64,000 nucleotides of DNA, taken from NCBI GenBank assembly GCA_001466705.2, contig LATX02000200.1:1116001-1180000 (forward strand), read 5' to 3'. Origin of the DNA: Moniliophthora roreri. Its lineage: Eukaryota > Basidiomycota > Agaricomycetes > Agaricales > Marasmiaceae. Made by a program: the position numbers and the translations under genes. Every line of letters begins with the position of its first letter. The first letter of the stretch is position 1. The notes beneath the pieces were generated by a model. That model did no database searches. It was not told where the DNA came from and saw only the letters and a list, made by a program, of their open reading frames with translations. Positions 40,597 through 51,771 of this stretch are shown in pieces.

Positions 40597-43259
40597 CTAC
40601 TCCTTGACACTTGCATCGCTCATCACACTCATTGTCCGTTCTCGGGCCCCGCTACCATTCTTGCTTGACCCTCCTTTTCCCCCGAGTCCCCCAATTGCCC
40701 AGCTCACTTCAATGCAGGATTTGATGCTCCACAGCCACGCCAACACAAAGGCCGGCGTGCTCACCAACACATTCAGAACTGCAAACAAGTCCGGATACCT
40801 CTCCGGCGGCGTGATGATCATTTCCAGCACATGCAGAACAGCAGCCGCCGCGTAGATATTCTGATCCCAGGTTCAATTTTAGTTCAACAAAGATGGACAG
40901 CGAGCGCAACCGATAAAATTTCCACTCACGACGGAAACTAATTGTACAAAGTTCTTGATCGGGAAACGGAGAGGGTTGTGGCCTATCATTCGGTTCCATA
41001 GAAGTAGGAGTGCGAGATATGGAACACCTAATCCATCTCTCTTCAATAACGGCCACATGCTAAGAATACATAGTTAGCACACCAAATAATATGTTTGTGT
41101 GAACCCACCTGAATACCGCAACGTTATTCACTAAGGCACCCCATTCAAAAACTGACGAGTCTTGGGCGGCACCAGATAGAAGCAGAGTGAGAGGCATGAG
41201 CGGAAGAAGAATCGTCTTTTCATGTACTTGGAATGAAAATAGAAAGAATGACAAGGACGAATTCAACAAGGTGTATGGAAGTAAAGGAAGGAGGGGGGTT
41301 GGTTCGGCTTTCGAGGAGCTTGATGTGGTATTTGCGTTTGACGGTGCTTCCTTCACTGACAGCTTGAGGCCCGATCTTAACATTACCACCGTACCAGGCA
41401 AGAAACCTAGCAGGGTGATAGCTGTTGAGATTTTAACGAGAAGGGGAGGAGATGCCCAGTTCTTCCATTTGAAGACGACGTTGGATGCACACCAGAAGTT
41501 GGCTACCTTGTCCTCGAATAAACCTCTCGCAAAAGGGAATATCCGGCCTATCGGATGCAGGATAGTTGAGAGAGGTGCGAACGGCGGTAGGAATGGCAGG
41601 AAAATTATAAGGAACGTGATGACGGTGGTGAATGCTAGACGGACGAATAGTTGAGAGCTGGAGACTTGTGTTATTCTTCGTGATTCAGAAGAGCAAGAAC
41701 ATGCGACATACCCGGCGGCCGGGCCAAGTAGAATACACTTTGCTAGTAGGTACGATCCGATTGCAGGAGCATAATACAATGCCATTTGTTTGAACCCGAG
41801 ACTGAGAACGAAGAAAACAGCCCCAAGCTGATCTTGACCCGAAGCAAAAAAATCGATGGCCAAGATGGTGAGACCTGCGACATAGGATAGTAAGTAATAT
41901 GCATGACTTTGATTAGGCAAGGAAGCACACCTAGCATGACCGAGTTGTATTGGAAATGACCGAAATCGACTAGAAGAAGAGCGGGTTGAAATATAAGAAT
42001 TGCGAAAGCAAGTTCCTGAGTAAGAGATCAAGTTTGTGGTAATTCTACGTAGGTTTAGAGGAACATACCTGCGTTCTCTTTGATCTTGTGCTCATCCAAT
42101 GCCTCGTGAACAGATACAGAGCAGGAATGTAGACCAGCAAATCCGAAATAACCACAGTCGACCGCATGAATAATTTACTTGTACTAGATTCGAAGCCCCG
42201 CGACACGTCGAGTGCAAACCAACTAGGGTCAAACCATGAGCCAAGTTGACCACACATCCACGAGTGATAGGCCGTCAGAGGTGGATAATCCAATCCCCAA
42301 TACTGCAGATCGAAGGTATACCATTCCCGCGTCGGCAGATGAATTGTGAGTTCCATCCAATGTCGCTGAGCTTCGCAATCTCCATACATTGGAGGGGTCT
42401 TCTCGCCTGAGAACATATCCATATCTGTCAATTCACGCCAGTGAATAGAGGGTGAGACCAACACACCAGAGTACGACCCTAATCCTATTGAGAACCGAAC
42501 GAACACCCCAACAAGTAGTACTCCAATGAAAACCCAATCCTTCATTCCGCGTTTGTGCATCCAGCGTATACACCTCCTTCCCATCCCATCCTCTACGTCT
42601 GACGGAACCGAGTCCACACTGCCTTTTCCTTTCTGCTTCGTAGCAAGACGTGACGCCCGCAAAGAAGCCATGGCAGCACTGCCTGGCGTCGGAGGTGTCG
42701 CGTTCATACGTTCTACCAATGAACCTAAACTTCTATGAGAGCTCAGTCGCTTCGCCAGACCGCCACTCGGAATAAGTAGACCATCGATATTGCGGCTAGG
42801 AGACCTGCTGAATGTGGTCGATGTGGGCGAAACACCACGTGAAGAAGAAGGTGAAGGCATCCCATCCTGTGATTGCTCCTGGCTCAACCACAGCCTGGAT
42901 TGATGTGCACTGAGTAAATGTCGGCGAGGGGTTGGTGCAAGGATATTGTCGGGTGAAGAAGAGCTTTGACTGGGCATATTAGATGAATGAACCAGAGTTG
43001 AGCGTCACCGGCGTGGGTTACACGGGTGTATCACTCACCGGCCAGCATCCCCAGCTCCATTCATGTCAGAAGTCAGAACTGTAGTCAAGGAGGGTCGTCG
43101 ACCGTCATGGGCGGATGTACTGCCCATTCTGTGTCTCGGAAACGGAACTGAGGCTTGTACCGAGATTTTCCGCTTACGCACAGAAGGGGAAGGGAGTTCG
43201 GTGTCGCCCAGAGTCGGTGACTCTGCCATTGAAGACTCTGCTTGAGGAAAATCAGCCAT
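40597..43259 (-). CDS. ALG6: Dolichyl-P-Glc:Man9GlcNAc2-PP-dolichol alpha-1,3-glucosyltransferase
   Basis: This ER multi-span enzyme adds the first glucose to the lipid-linked oligosaccharide for N-glycosylation. The core motif is MYGDCEAQRHWMELT, followed by REWYTFDLQYWGLDYPPLTA, the Alg6/Alg8 signature facing the ER lumen. Then come VDFGHFQYNSVM-like and GFKQMALYYAPA segments, VHEKTILLPLMPL, and a helix-rich C terminus ending DASVKE. Anything before residue about 220 is a long hydrophilic Ser/Pro-rich extension (DGMPSPSSSRGVSPTSTT) that typical Alg6 proteins of about 540 residues lack. The total is roughly 850-900 residues. Alg6 is preferred over Alg8 from the D-E-QRHWMELT wording. Confidence 0.85.
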
Positions 43260-43566
43260 GGTGGTGACTCGCAAGGTGAAAGGGCCTTAAGTATCACACG
43301 CGAAGTCCTTGGATATCATTGCTAAACGCCGCCGCAGAAGCTGTAGAAATAAGTTCAGACTCGAGTATACTCCATCGTACATTGAATAGCCCGACGACAC
43401 GACATAGGACAAGTACAAAGAATAGATAAGTACAGACCAATGAAATAGAAATAACAACAGGGAGAGTACATGGCGACAGACGCCGCCAATCAACACATAG
43501 TCTAAATGGCACAAGGGTTCTATGTACATCCAATCCGCGAGAAGAGAAAGGGTGTCGCATGAGCAA
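43260..43566. other. Spacer between ALG6 and the DUF4436-type gene
   Basis: 307 bp between two minus-strand genes; it should hold the ALG6 promoter. No distinctive motif was recognised. Confidence 0.4.
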
Positions 43567-45574
43567 TTAGTCAAACCTCGGTGGAACTGGAGACTCAAAA
43601 TTTCTATCGCGAAAGTCCCATTCGATGGATTCTAGACTTCCGCGCTCGCTTCTTTCTTGTAGTTTGGGTAGTTCTGTCTTGAACCTTCGGTGAAGAGGAG
43701 AAAGAGGCGCAGTATTGGCAGATTGTTTCGGGGATGGGGGTTCTCGGAACGGATTCTGCACGGGAGGAAACACAAATTCGCCCTATATAAACCCAGTGAG
43801 TATCTCATCGCTGGAGAACAAGATGTTACAGCCATGACAAACCTGGAGATGTTTCGCAATTCTATGCTTATCATAGACGAAACATTCCCGTTGGGTTGAC
43901 TGAGGAGAAGGAACCGGCGGGGGCCTCGACTTTGGGAACAAGGTGCTTCCTATCTTCTTAAAGTTGGAGGCGTATGAAGACCTTCTATTTGACTTTGTGG
44001 GCGTTTGAGGTGGCGTTGGAAGAAGCGTAATGCCACCGCCATCTGCCCCTTCGTCAAGTTCTCTGGCCACCATGATCAATAACAGGAGGACGACACAGAG
44101 ACCAGTGATGACCATCTGGGGGAAGTATCCTATGGTATCTGATGGAATATTCAGCATCATCGTTCACACCAACAAGCGAGTGAACATACCAATTAATACA
44201 CCTACTCGGGATATTACACGTCAGAGAGAAGCGTGGTATCGAGTTGAAGGATCATTCTCACCGTCAAACCCAGGCGCATCCGGCATGCTACTCCTAAGCT
44301 GTGGTATTCCCGCGAGAATGACTCCACTCGAAATAAGGTTCTTCAGGATAATCCTGATGTCCGTGGTCTTTCTGGACATGAGAACATGTCCAATGGATAT
44401 GTGAGTGAGGAACCAGCTAACTGCGAAAAGCAGCAGAGCGACGCCACGAGCACTCGGAGGCCGCTTCACTCGCATATCAATGTCCCTTGAAGGTATTTCC
44501 GTGCTGCTATTAGCCATTAAAGTGCCATAGCTTTCCACGTCGGTAGTCTGTACCAGGAAGCTAGAAGTTTGCGCAATTGTGGCTAGTTTCCTAATGGGCA
44601 CAGATTCATTGGACAGCGAGGTGGCTCTGAGGGTGCTGGATAATTGATAGTTGTCAAAGGGATACAAGTAGTCTTCATGGACATCCAGGACGTGGTCCGA
44701 ATCGAATTGAACGAGATTCTCGATGCTAGAGGATCTTGTCAGTTAACCCGGGCTAGCAAAGGCAAAAATAGCTTATTACCTGCGTCTCACACCGCTCTTC
44801 CGATCGAACGGTATGTCCGCAGGATTGTATGTAGCTGTCGGAGTACTGTCACTGGATCAATGATAAACTTCAACCCATTCAATGAATATCACCTGTAGAC
44901 GTACCCGTCGACATAAATGTTCAGCGGTTGAATAGGCAAACCACATTGAGCGTTTCCATGTACTCCAGCGGAACCAGGCAAAAGATAGTCCTCTCCACAA
45001 GCTAGAATAGACCAGCGTATGGTAATAGAGGGTTCGTCGACATCAATATCGACGTTCTCGCCGAGCAAAACAATCTAGTTGATAGGATTATAATCAGTAC
45101 TGTGTAGGTTGGGGATTCAAGTATATAGCGCACCCCAGGATTTGCCGCAGCCACATCATCCAAGATGGGCTTGAAATGGTCTTCCTTGTTCTGTACGCCA
45201 GAGAAGGTGCACGCCATGGCGAGGACAAAGATTAGCGATACGAGGATGGCTAATCCCAGCCAAAAGATAGCAGGTACGCTGGACAAACCATCAGGGTCAA
45301 CCCGAGTCAACACTGTGATGGAAAGCCCGCGAGGATTCTTTTTCTTGGGTTTGAGTTCAGCTGGGACATCAAAGTCAACGGTCTTGTTGGCCTTTGAGCT
45401 TGCAACCTTATCAGGGATAGGAGAGGGAGGAACAGAAGAGGAAACAAGCGTCTCTGTTGGTGAACTGACAGCCGGGGAAGCATTAGGGGAGAGATGAAAG
45501 GAACGTAGTCTGCTAAAGGAGTGACGACGGTGGCTTTGCCAACCAGGAATAGAAGGAAGGTGAAGAAAAGACAT
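43567..45574 (-). CDS. Large membrane protein with DUF4436-like architecture
   Basis: I start the protein at the ATG at 45574 (MSFLHLPSIPGW); longer in-frame extensions upstream exist. A basic linker leads to a first membrane span (IFWLGLAILVSLIFVLAMA). A luminal/extracellular part follows with IVLLGENVDIDVDEPSIT, YVDGDSTPTATYNPAD, and DYLYPFDNYQLSSTLRA. Three further spans near the C-terminal half (GVALLLFAVSWFLTHISI, then MVITGLCVVLLLLIMV) precede a Pro/Ser-rich cytosolic tail ending PVPPRFD. The YPFDNYQ element and topology match DUF4436 proteins, whose function is unknown. The family call is from memory of the architecture and is moderately secure. Confidence 0.62.
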
Positions 45575-46435
45575 TCGTGAAAGCCGAAAACTTAAGCACT
45601 GAATGCGAGAAGGAACTCCAGGGCTTAAGATAGTTTCTGGCGAAACGTAGTATAGCATTTTATAGGTGCGAATAGAAGAGTCTAGCCATCCATTCTTTCT
45701 GTCCTGAAAGTCAGCGAGTGTGTCACCAGTATTGAGTTGACGGCTATTCGCCATCACGGATGCCTTATTCGGTAGCTTGAGAGCCAGAGAGAAGTATACT
45801 CTGGTAGATTGGCGACTCCGCAATTCCTAATTACTATTCAGTTCCTTACGGCTTCTGAATAAACTTCGCTCGGGTACTTCGTGGAGAGCCGCATGTGAAG
45901 GAGCCCGAGCAGGTACATTCTCACATTGCAAGATGTCCTGAACAGGTTTGTCGTGCCTTTGATCAAAGTAACCTGCTATGATCGAGAGGATGCGCAAGGT
46001 ACACCGACAGAGTGTGATTAGTTGGGAAATGGTGGCGAAAGGAAAGTGATCGACGGTGATTGACATCCGAATATCCATGCGCCTAAAATCCTCTTAAAAT
46101 CCGCATCTTACCTGCGAATGAATGTAAATTTGTCAGAATGAGTTCATACAACAGCTTTTAGAGGCGTATACCCGCAACTTGTTTCAGCTTCTCCCGACAC
46201 TTAGTGGTACAACCTCGGTGAAGTCTCCGTTTGTCATCCCAGATAGTTCCATTTCAAGGTACTGTGAATATTTCGCAACGAAACGCCGAAAGTAGCTTCT
46301 TGAGGTCGTAAGACGTCGGTGCAAACATATCAAACGGATACCCGTGTCTTGCGCAATAGCTATGTTACATTGACCAACGGGTTCTTTTTATATCGTTCGT
46401 ACCGAGCTCAACTTCTGTCAATAACGGTTTGAGTA
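45575..46435. other. Intergenic, no gene called
   Basis: 861 bp between two minus-strand genes. An 83-codon frame at 45827-46078 and an in-frame upstream extension of the DUF4436-type gene cross it, but neither shows family features. It may contain upstream exons of that gene that I could not confirm. Confidence 0.35.
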
Positions 46436-47973
46436 TCACCTCGGCTTGACTTCAGCATACAATGGCATCAAGGCAAAACTCACATCACGTCCTTCCTCGA
46501 TCAGTATGTTTGTGAGCATCTCTATCTCATTCCATGGTCCATTACTCTGGTCCCCTTCCTTGCCCAGTGTGGCCAAAACCTTCTCAGCGCTAGAGAGGTA
46601 TGCCCACATTTGTTGCTTCATTGCGCGGTCGTGCGAGTCGGAAAGGACGATTTGGTTCCAAGTAATCTTCGCCATTTCCAACGAGTGCAACCCTAGGACG
46701 AATGTCAATCAAGTCTTATCAATATGTTGTATTGTTATATGATACGTACCTATTTGAGGATAGTTCGGTGGATATATCAACTGATATAGAGCTGTCAAAG
46801 TTGTCCCATACTCCACGGCGACATCGTATGGTCCATCGTGAGCAGCGTTACTGAAATCCTCCGCCAATGACGCAAGAAAGGATTCATGTAACACACAGCG
46901 AAGTTCTGGAGGAAAAGGATCTAAAGCACTCACACCCGATACAATGGGATTGGCATCCCCATTTGAGACCATAAAGTCGCGAAGACGCTTCGATACTTTC
47001 TTTCGTTCTTCTGCTTCTTTCGGAGGTTCAGGGACATCTCCGAGCGTATTCAAGAGTACACACGATGGACAATGGCATGTGAATCCGTAGGTCATCTGAA
47101 AAACAGTACGGCGGGTCTGGAGAAGTGCGGGATCGATGTATGGCAGACAAATCTGGATACAAGTTAGAAAGGATGGCTTTTCGATGTAGCTGATTGAAAT
47201 CACCTCTTCGCCAGCAGATATCGGACGTAAAGCAATTACCTCCATCTTCACTGAGTTCTCAGGAGTGATTATATATTTGGCCGCTGCATTTGGAGTGCAC
47301 GAATGATTGAACAGTCTACTAGCCAACGGGAAGATCCCGTGAGCGTATGTGTTGAAGTGAGAATGTATAGAAAAGTTATTGTTCCCAAATCGCCAATAGA
47401 GATTGTTCAATCGGCCCTCGAATATCGAAGTTTTGCTAAGGACTGGGGGATGAGTAGCTTTTGATGGGCCAGGCAAGAGGGACATGAATGTGCAAAGTGG
47501 AGACGATGCATCGTCAAATGACAGCTTCATGGATTCGATATGAGCCACAAGATTTGTCAAAAGAAGGGAGTCCATTTTCTCGTGGTTTTCGAGGGCGATG
47601 AAGGGCTTAGATGATGTTAACTGATTGAACGATCTGCATATCTTTTTGTGACTGGCTACCCAATCCGCTGTTTGACCTGCAATGAGAACGCGTGATTAGC
47701 GGGCTACGTTCAGTGAAATCAACTTCATACCGCACAAGTTGTATCACAGTACCAGAACGACGCGCAACCAGTGCATTTTTTCAGATGGTTACTGAGCGCA
47801 AGCTTGTGGCAAGCATCGCATCTCTTTTGCTTTTCGGAAAGTAGTAGAACAGATGAGAGAGCATGTTCTGTAAGGATTGTCGACCCAGCAAAAATAGGTT
47901 GTGCCGCAACGCACTGGTTTCTCGCAGTAGAATGGCCTTCAAGTCGAAGGTGCGGTTCGAGATGCATCGTCAT
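46436..47973 (-). CDS. SET/MYND-domain (SMYD-like) lysine methyltransferase
   Basis: At least three exons. The ATG at 47973 begins MTMHLEPHLRLEGHS. The split SET domain starts with ARNQCVAAQPIFAGSTIL and is interrupted by a MYND zinc finger: CDACHKLALSNHLKKC, then CASFWYCDTTC. The SET core carries RLFNHSCTPNAAAKYI and SAGEEVISISYI, and the post-SET cysteines are CHCPSC. These are the cofactor-binding and catalytic landmarks of SMYD proteins, which methylate histone or non-histone lysines. The C-terminal exon (from LHSLEMAKITW) is helical, as in SMYD proteins. The last residues before the stop at 46436 are uncertain because GTGAGT within them could be a donor. It shares a 97-bp promoter with the Derlin gene. 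Confidence 0.85.
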
Positions 47974-48070
47974 GTGTGACACACCCGTCACGTATCGTCA
48001 CACGTCGCATCGCACGTGGAATAAGTACGTGTCAAGGCCGCAAATCATCAAGTTGGACACCACCACCACC
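47974..48070. promoter_or_regulatory. 97-bp shared divergent promoter with four ACGT cores
   Basis: The start codons of the SET/MYND gene (minus) and the Derlin gene (plus) are only 97 bp apart. Within it are four ACGT-core sites: CACGT at 47989, CACGT at 48001, a palindromic E-box CACGTG at 48013, and TACGTGTC at 48026. ACGT cores are bound by bZIP and bHLH factors. TACGTGTC resembles sites bound by the fungal unfolded-protein-response factor Hac1, and Derlins are classic targets of that response. The motif positions are direct observation; the regulator is inference. Confidence 0.5.
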
Positions 48071-48873
48071 ATGCCCGTCGGTATCGAAGCCTGGATATTC
48101 CAAATACCTCCAATAACGAGGTCATGGCTCGCGCTCTCCGTCATGATCAGTCTTGCAGTGGTGTGTTCTATTCATAAATAGAGAAGGCACCGTGCTCACG
48201 GAAATTTCTAGCAATGCCAACTTGTCACTCCCCTCCAACTGTACTACAGCCCCAAGAGTGCATTCGCAAATGCTCAACCATGGCGTGCATTCACTACATT
48301 CTTCTACTTTGGGTCAATATCCTTGGATTTCGTATTCCATTTATTCTTCTTGTACGTTGTCCGCTTCTAGATTCAATATTTCGGACTCACCCTGTTCCAG
48401 TATGAGATATAGCCGCATGCTCGAGGAGTCATCATTTGCGAACAAAAAAGCGGATTACTTTTGGCTGCTTTTGCTATCTTCACTCATGCTCTTGGGTCTG
48501 AGCCCACTCTTCAACCTCCCCTTTCTCTCGTCTTCACTTGCTTTCGTACCGATATACGTTTGGTCAAGAAGACATCCTGACACACCCATATCTCTCTTTG
48601 GACTCTTCACAATAACGGCACCATATCTGCCCGTCGCACTAGTCGCATTCTCATGGGTGCTCAGCGGGACATGGAAAGCAGCGGCCGGTGACCTAGCGGG
48701 TTGTCTAGTTGGTCACATTGGTTGGTTCTTGAGAGACGTGTGGGCCCGGGAGATGGTTGGCAGTACGAGTATTCTCAGTGAGGCGCCAACTCTCATGTAA
48801 GTGGCTCACCACTGTCGTCATTGCCATTTCTAAATCGACATTAACTAGAAAACGCTTATTCGGAGAGTTATAG
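48071..48873 (+). CDS. DER1: Derlin, ER-associated degradation membrane protein
   Basis: Four exons (48071-48160, 48212-48351, 48401-48796, 48849-48873) give 216 residues. The rhomboid-like Derlin features are PPITRSWLALSVMISLAV, TPLQLYYSPKSAFANAQ and PWRAFTTFFYFGSISLDF, followed by FMRYSRMLEESSF. Five or more hydrophobic spans follow. Derlins retrotranslocate misfolded proteins from the ER. The last exon encodes only seven residues (KRLFGEL plus part of a codon). Length matches the family. Whether it is Der1 or a Dfm1/Derlin-2-like paralogue is not decided; RYSRMLEE is closer to the Derlin-2/3 wording, so the symbol is tentative. Confidence 0.88.
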
Positions 48874-49764
48874 CCCATGTGGACACTTGTACTTGTATTG
48901 TACGATAGGAAAATAGATCGAGTGCCATCAAGAACTCTGAACTACACTAGAAAGCCCATTGCGCTTGCACCGGATTTCTACAGCCTCATCTGCGTCATAG
49001 CCAAACGCATGTGGGGAAACCAGATATTGTTGCTTCATGGGCCATTTTATGCCCAAGTTGCCGAGGCTCTTGGACATGCAATGGACTCGTAAGAACTAGG
49101 GCCACGATGACTGAAAACTTCCTGCTCCAACCTGCCTCAGTTGTCGCGACATGTCCTGCTTTGGATAGGTAATAAGCTGCTGACGAGCCACCTACTCCCG
49201 CTCCAACCTGTCAGTGTAAAATGCGTGAGCTCGGAGGTCTACAGGGGAAATATGAACATGAACAGTCACAGTAAGAGGCTGTTTTACCTGATCTAATTCT
49301 GCCACACTCGGGACGGGGAGGTATCGGTAGTTGTTTTAGAATGTTTCCATATCGCACTGAAACTAGACATACACGCAGTGAGCGATGAAACACTACTAAT
49401 ATGAAGTTGTCACCGTCATTGACTGCCTATATTCCAGAACAACAAAGAAAGCATGAAGCAAGACAGAAACAGGTAAATGAAAACTGAAAACTTGGTAGAT
49501 GATATACATAAATGTCAGGGAGCGGAAGCAGATTTGTGTATGGAAAGAGGACAAAGGAGAGCATAGTATTGAACTCGCCAGAAAGAAAGAAGGGGAGATA
49601 TGAGTACAACAGGACGCGACCGGCGCACATCTCGGTCATCATGAATGGAGTGTGAGCACCTTGTCCGTATCCAACCATAAACCACTAGAATAAGCAACCA
49701 TTAAATTAGAGGAAAGAAAAGGGGGCGTAAATTAGAAGATGCGAGCCACTGTCGACACGTCTCA
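48874..49764. other. Convergent intergenic, no gene called
   Basis: 891 bp between the 3' ends of the Derlin gene and the NDK-like gene. A 71-codon open frame at 48877-49092 has no recognisable features. I see nothing else. Confidence 0.4.
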
Positions 49765-51520
49765 TCATACGACGAGGCTTTTGGGCATACTCGAAGGCGG
49801 AGGACCTCTCGACATACGCGCGTTCTTCTTTGCAGCTGCGGCAGCGGCAGCAGCTTCCTGCTCCTTCTTAGCTGCTCTCAACGCAGCGCTCTTATTTGTA
49901 CGTGGTGCAATTGTTGGTGCACCAACACTGCTCGGACGAGGCCTGGGTTTGGACTTGTCTTCAGCTTTGGCAGATGCCGTGCTACCAGCAGCGGAAGAGG
50001 TTGATGGGGCATTGTGGCCATTAACCTTGGTTACACTTGAAGCACTATTCATCTTCATGGCACTCGCGGGGCGGGAAGTATTGGATGGGGCAACACTAGA
50101 TCTTCTGGGTAAGGTCGCCGTACCGGGTCGAGAGGGAGGTTGAGCAGAGGCCTGTGAAACTGGTCGGCCGATAGAAGCCTGCGAATTCGAGCGAGACAAT
50201 CCAGGTAATTTGGGTTCTGAAGGCCCTCGGACTGTTTATGAGGGTTAATTTAAGATCCAGAGACAGATAAGTTGGCACGTACACATGAACGAGCTTGGTG
50301 GCGCGGAATCCTTCTGCAGTCGAAGACTCGCACTTTTGTTACCCCGGGGTACAATAGTTGGTGCTGCAACTGAAGCGACGGAGATTGTTTCTCGTCTCTT
50401 ATGGCCAGGCACCCCCTCAAAAGAACCCTTCCTTTCAGTATCTGCGACTGACGGCTTCTTCCGCTCGGTTGTTGGAGGCTGAATGCCTAATCTTAAGGCG
50501 GCAGCCTTGGTCATCCTGGGAGCGATGGTTGGTGCTGCTGTGGATGCCACAGAGATTGTGCCAGCACGCTTGTGTCCAGGAACGTTTTCAAATGCCTTTG
50601 CCGTTTGCTCTTTGGTAGGAGGAGCACGGGGCAAAACTTTCTCGGAAACGGCTTTACCTGCACGGAGGTCAGCTGCACGCGTCGTTCGTGGCATGATATC
50701 GGGCTTATTGTGGGTGGATGGGAGAGCTCGAGCTCGAAAGGCTGTTTTGCCATTGGGTCCAAGCTTTGCACTTCCGGACTGATTAGACGAACTGGTGACA
50801 TTTGAAGGCCATTTTCCATCTTCTGAAGTAGTGCTCTTCCGTAGAGCAGACAGGATGGAAGAAGAAACGGATTGAAGAGTATTGAAGCGGTCCTCCGGGA
50901 GATCTGTCGTAGGGAAAGGCGGAGAAGAGGCGAAAAGCGATGCTATTTGCACTTCGGCCATTTCTGCGTCCGGGGAGCCCATGAGAGCGTTCTGCTTGAG
51001 AGAAACGCCGTACAAGGCGCGTAGGGAATTCGGAGCCTCCTGACGAGCAACTTCGGGATCCCTATTTCCCATGAGAGCGTTCCAAACCTCCACTGAACGA
51101 CGCCGCTCAAGCACGTAGACCCAGACAGGACCTCTGTATCCAAACAACGTAAGTAAAAGCAGAATCGTTGTGAGTTCAAAAGTGCCACGCACTCTCCAAG
51201 AGACTCTGCATCGTCTCCGAACAGTTCATACAGTGTTTCCGGATCTGATTCAACATCGAATTCCATTTGACGTTCCTTTACAATCTAAAGTGACAGTTGA
51301 AATTTAGTCTGCAAAGCTGAAAGGAGTGACAGCTAACCTCAAAGTTGGCTTCCACGATACGTGGTTCAATGTCTAGACGGTGAGCTAGAGCATGATTCTT
51401 AATAATTGCTACAGTTCTTGTTTTCTGTGAGGGTATAGGAGAGAGCTGGTGTTGTGGGGTAGAAGGGGAACCATTTTGATAAGGAGGGGCGGCGGGAGTA
51501 GGAGAATGGCTTGCAGACAT
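49765..51520 (-). CDS. NDK-like repeat protein lacking the catalytic histidine
   Basis: The N-terminal 60 residues are Pro/Ser-rich, then an NDK-like domain: TRTVAIIKNHALAHRLDIEP, IVKERQMEFD, VWVYVLERRRSVEVW, and DPEVARQEAPNSLRALYGVS. The catalytic motif NxxHGSD of nucleoside diphosphate kinases here reads NALMGSPD: methionine replaces the phosphohistidine. The remaining ~300 residues are disordered and contain four copies of a short motif (IMPRTTRAADLR, IAPRMTKAAALR, IVPRGNKSASLR, IAPRTNKSAALR), two preceded by VPGHKR and TISVAS, plus an alanine run. Four exons are apparent. I infer a non-enzymatic scaffold or binding role. Sequence evidence for the fold is good; the biological role is unknown. 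Confidence 0.72.
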
Positions 51521-51771
51521 CCAGTGAACACAAGCTTTGAACGGAGAAGGTGAAAAGGATAGATATGAACCAAGATAGAACCAAGATTAAATATGTAAAC
51601 GAAGGGTGATAGGAGAAAGGATTCAAAATCCTTTGTGGTGAGCGCAGCGTCAGCAATAAAGTTCAGTTTAGGCAGTTCAGGTGTTTGGGTTGGTTACTCA
51701 TGAATTTCGTAGCATTCTGACATCGTTTCATTGTTGCCAAGTACGAAGACCAGTACGATACGATACATCAA

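Noticed and set aside
41187..41654. 155-codon plus-strand frame
   Set aside because: Antisense to the ALG6 transmembrane core; no independent features.
49739..50143. 134-codon plus-strand frame opposite the NDK-like gene
   Set aside because: Alanine/leucine-rich product arises from the antisense of the Ala/Ser-rich repeat tail.
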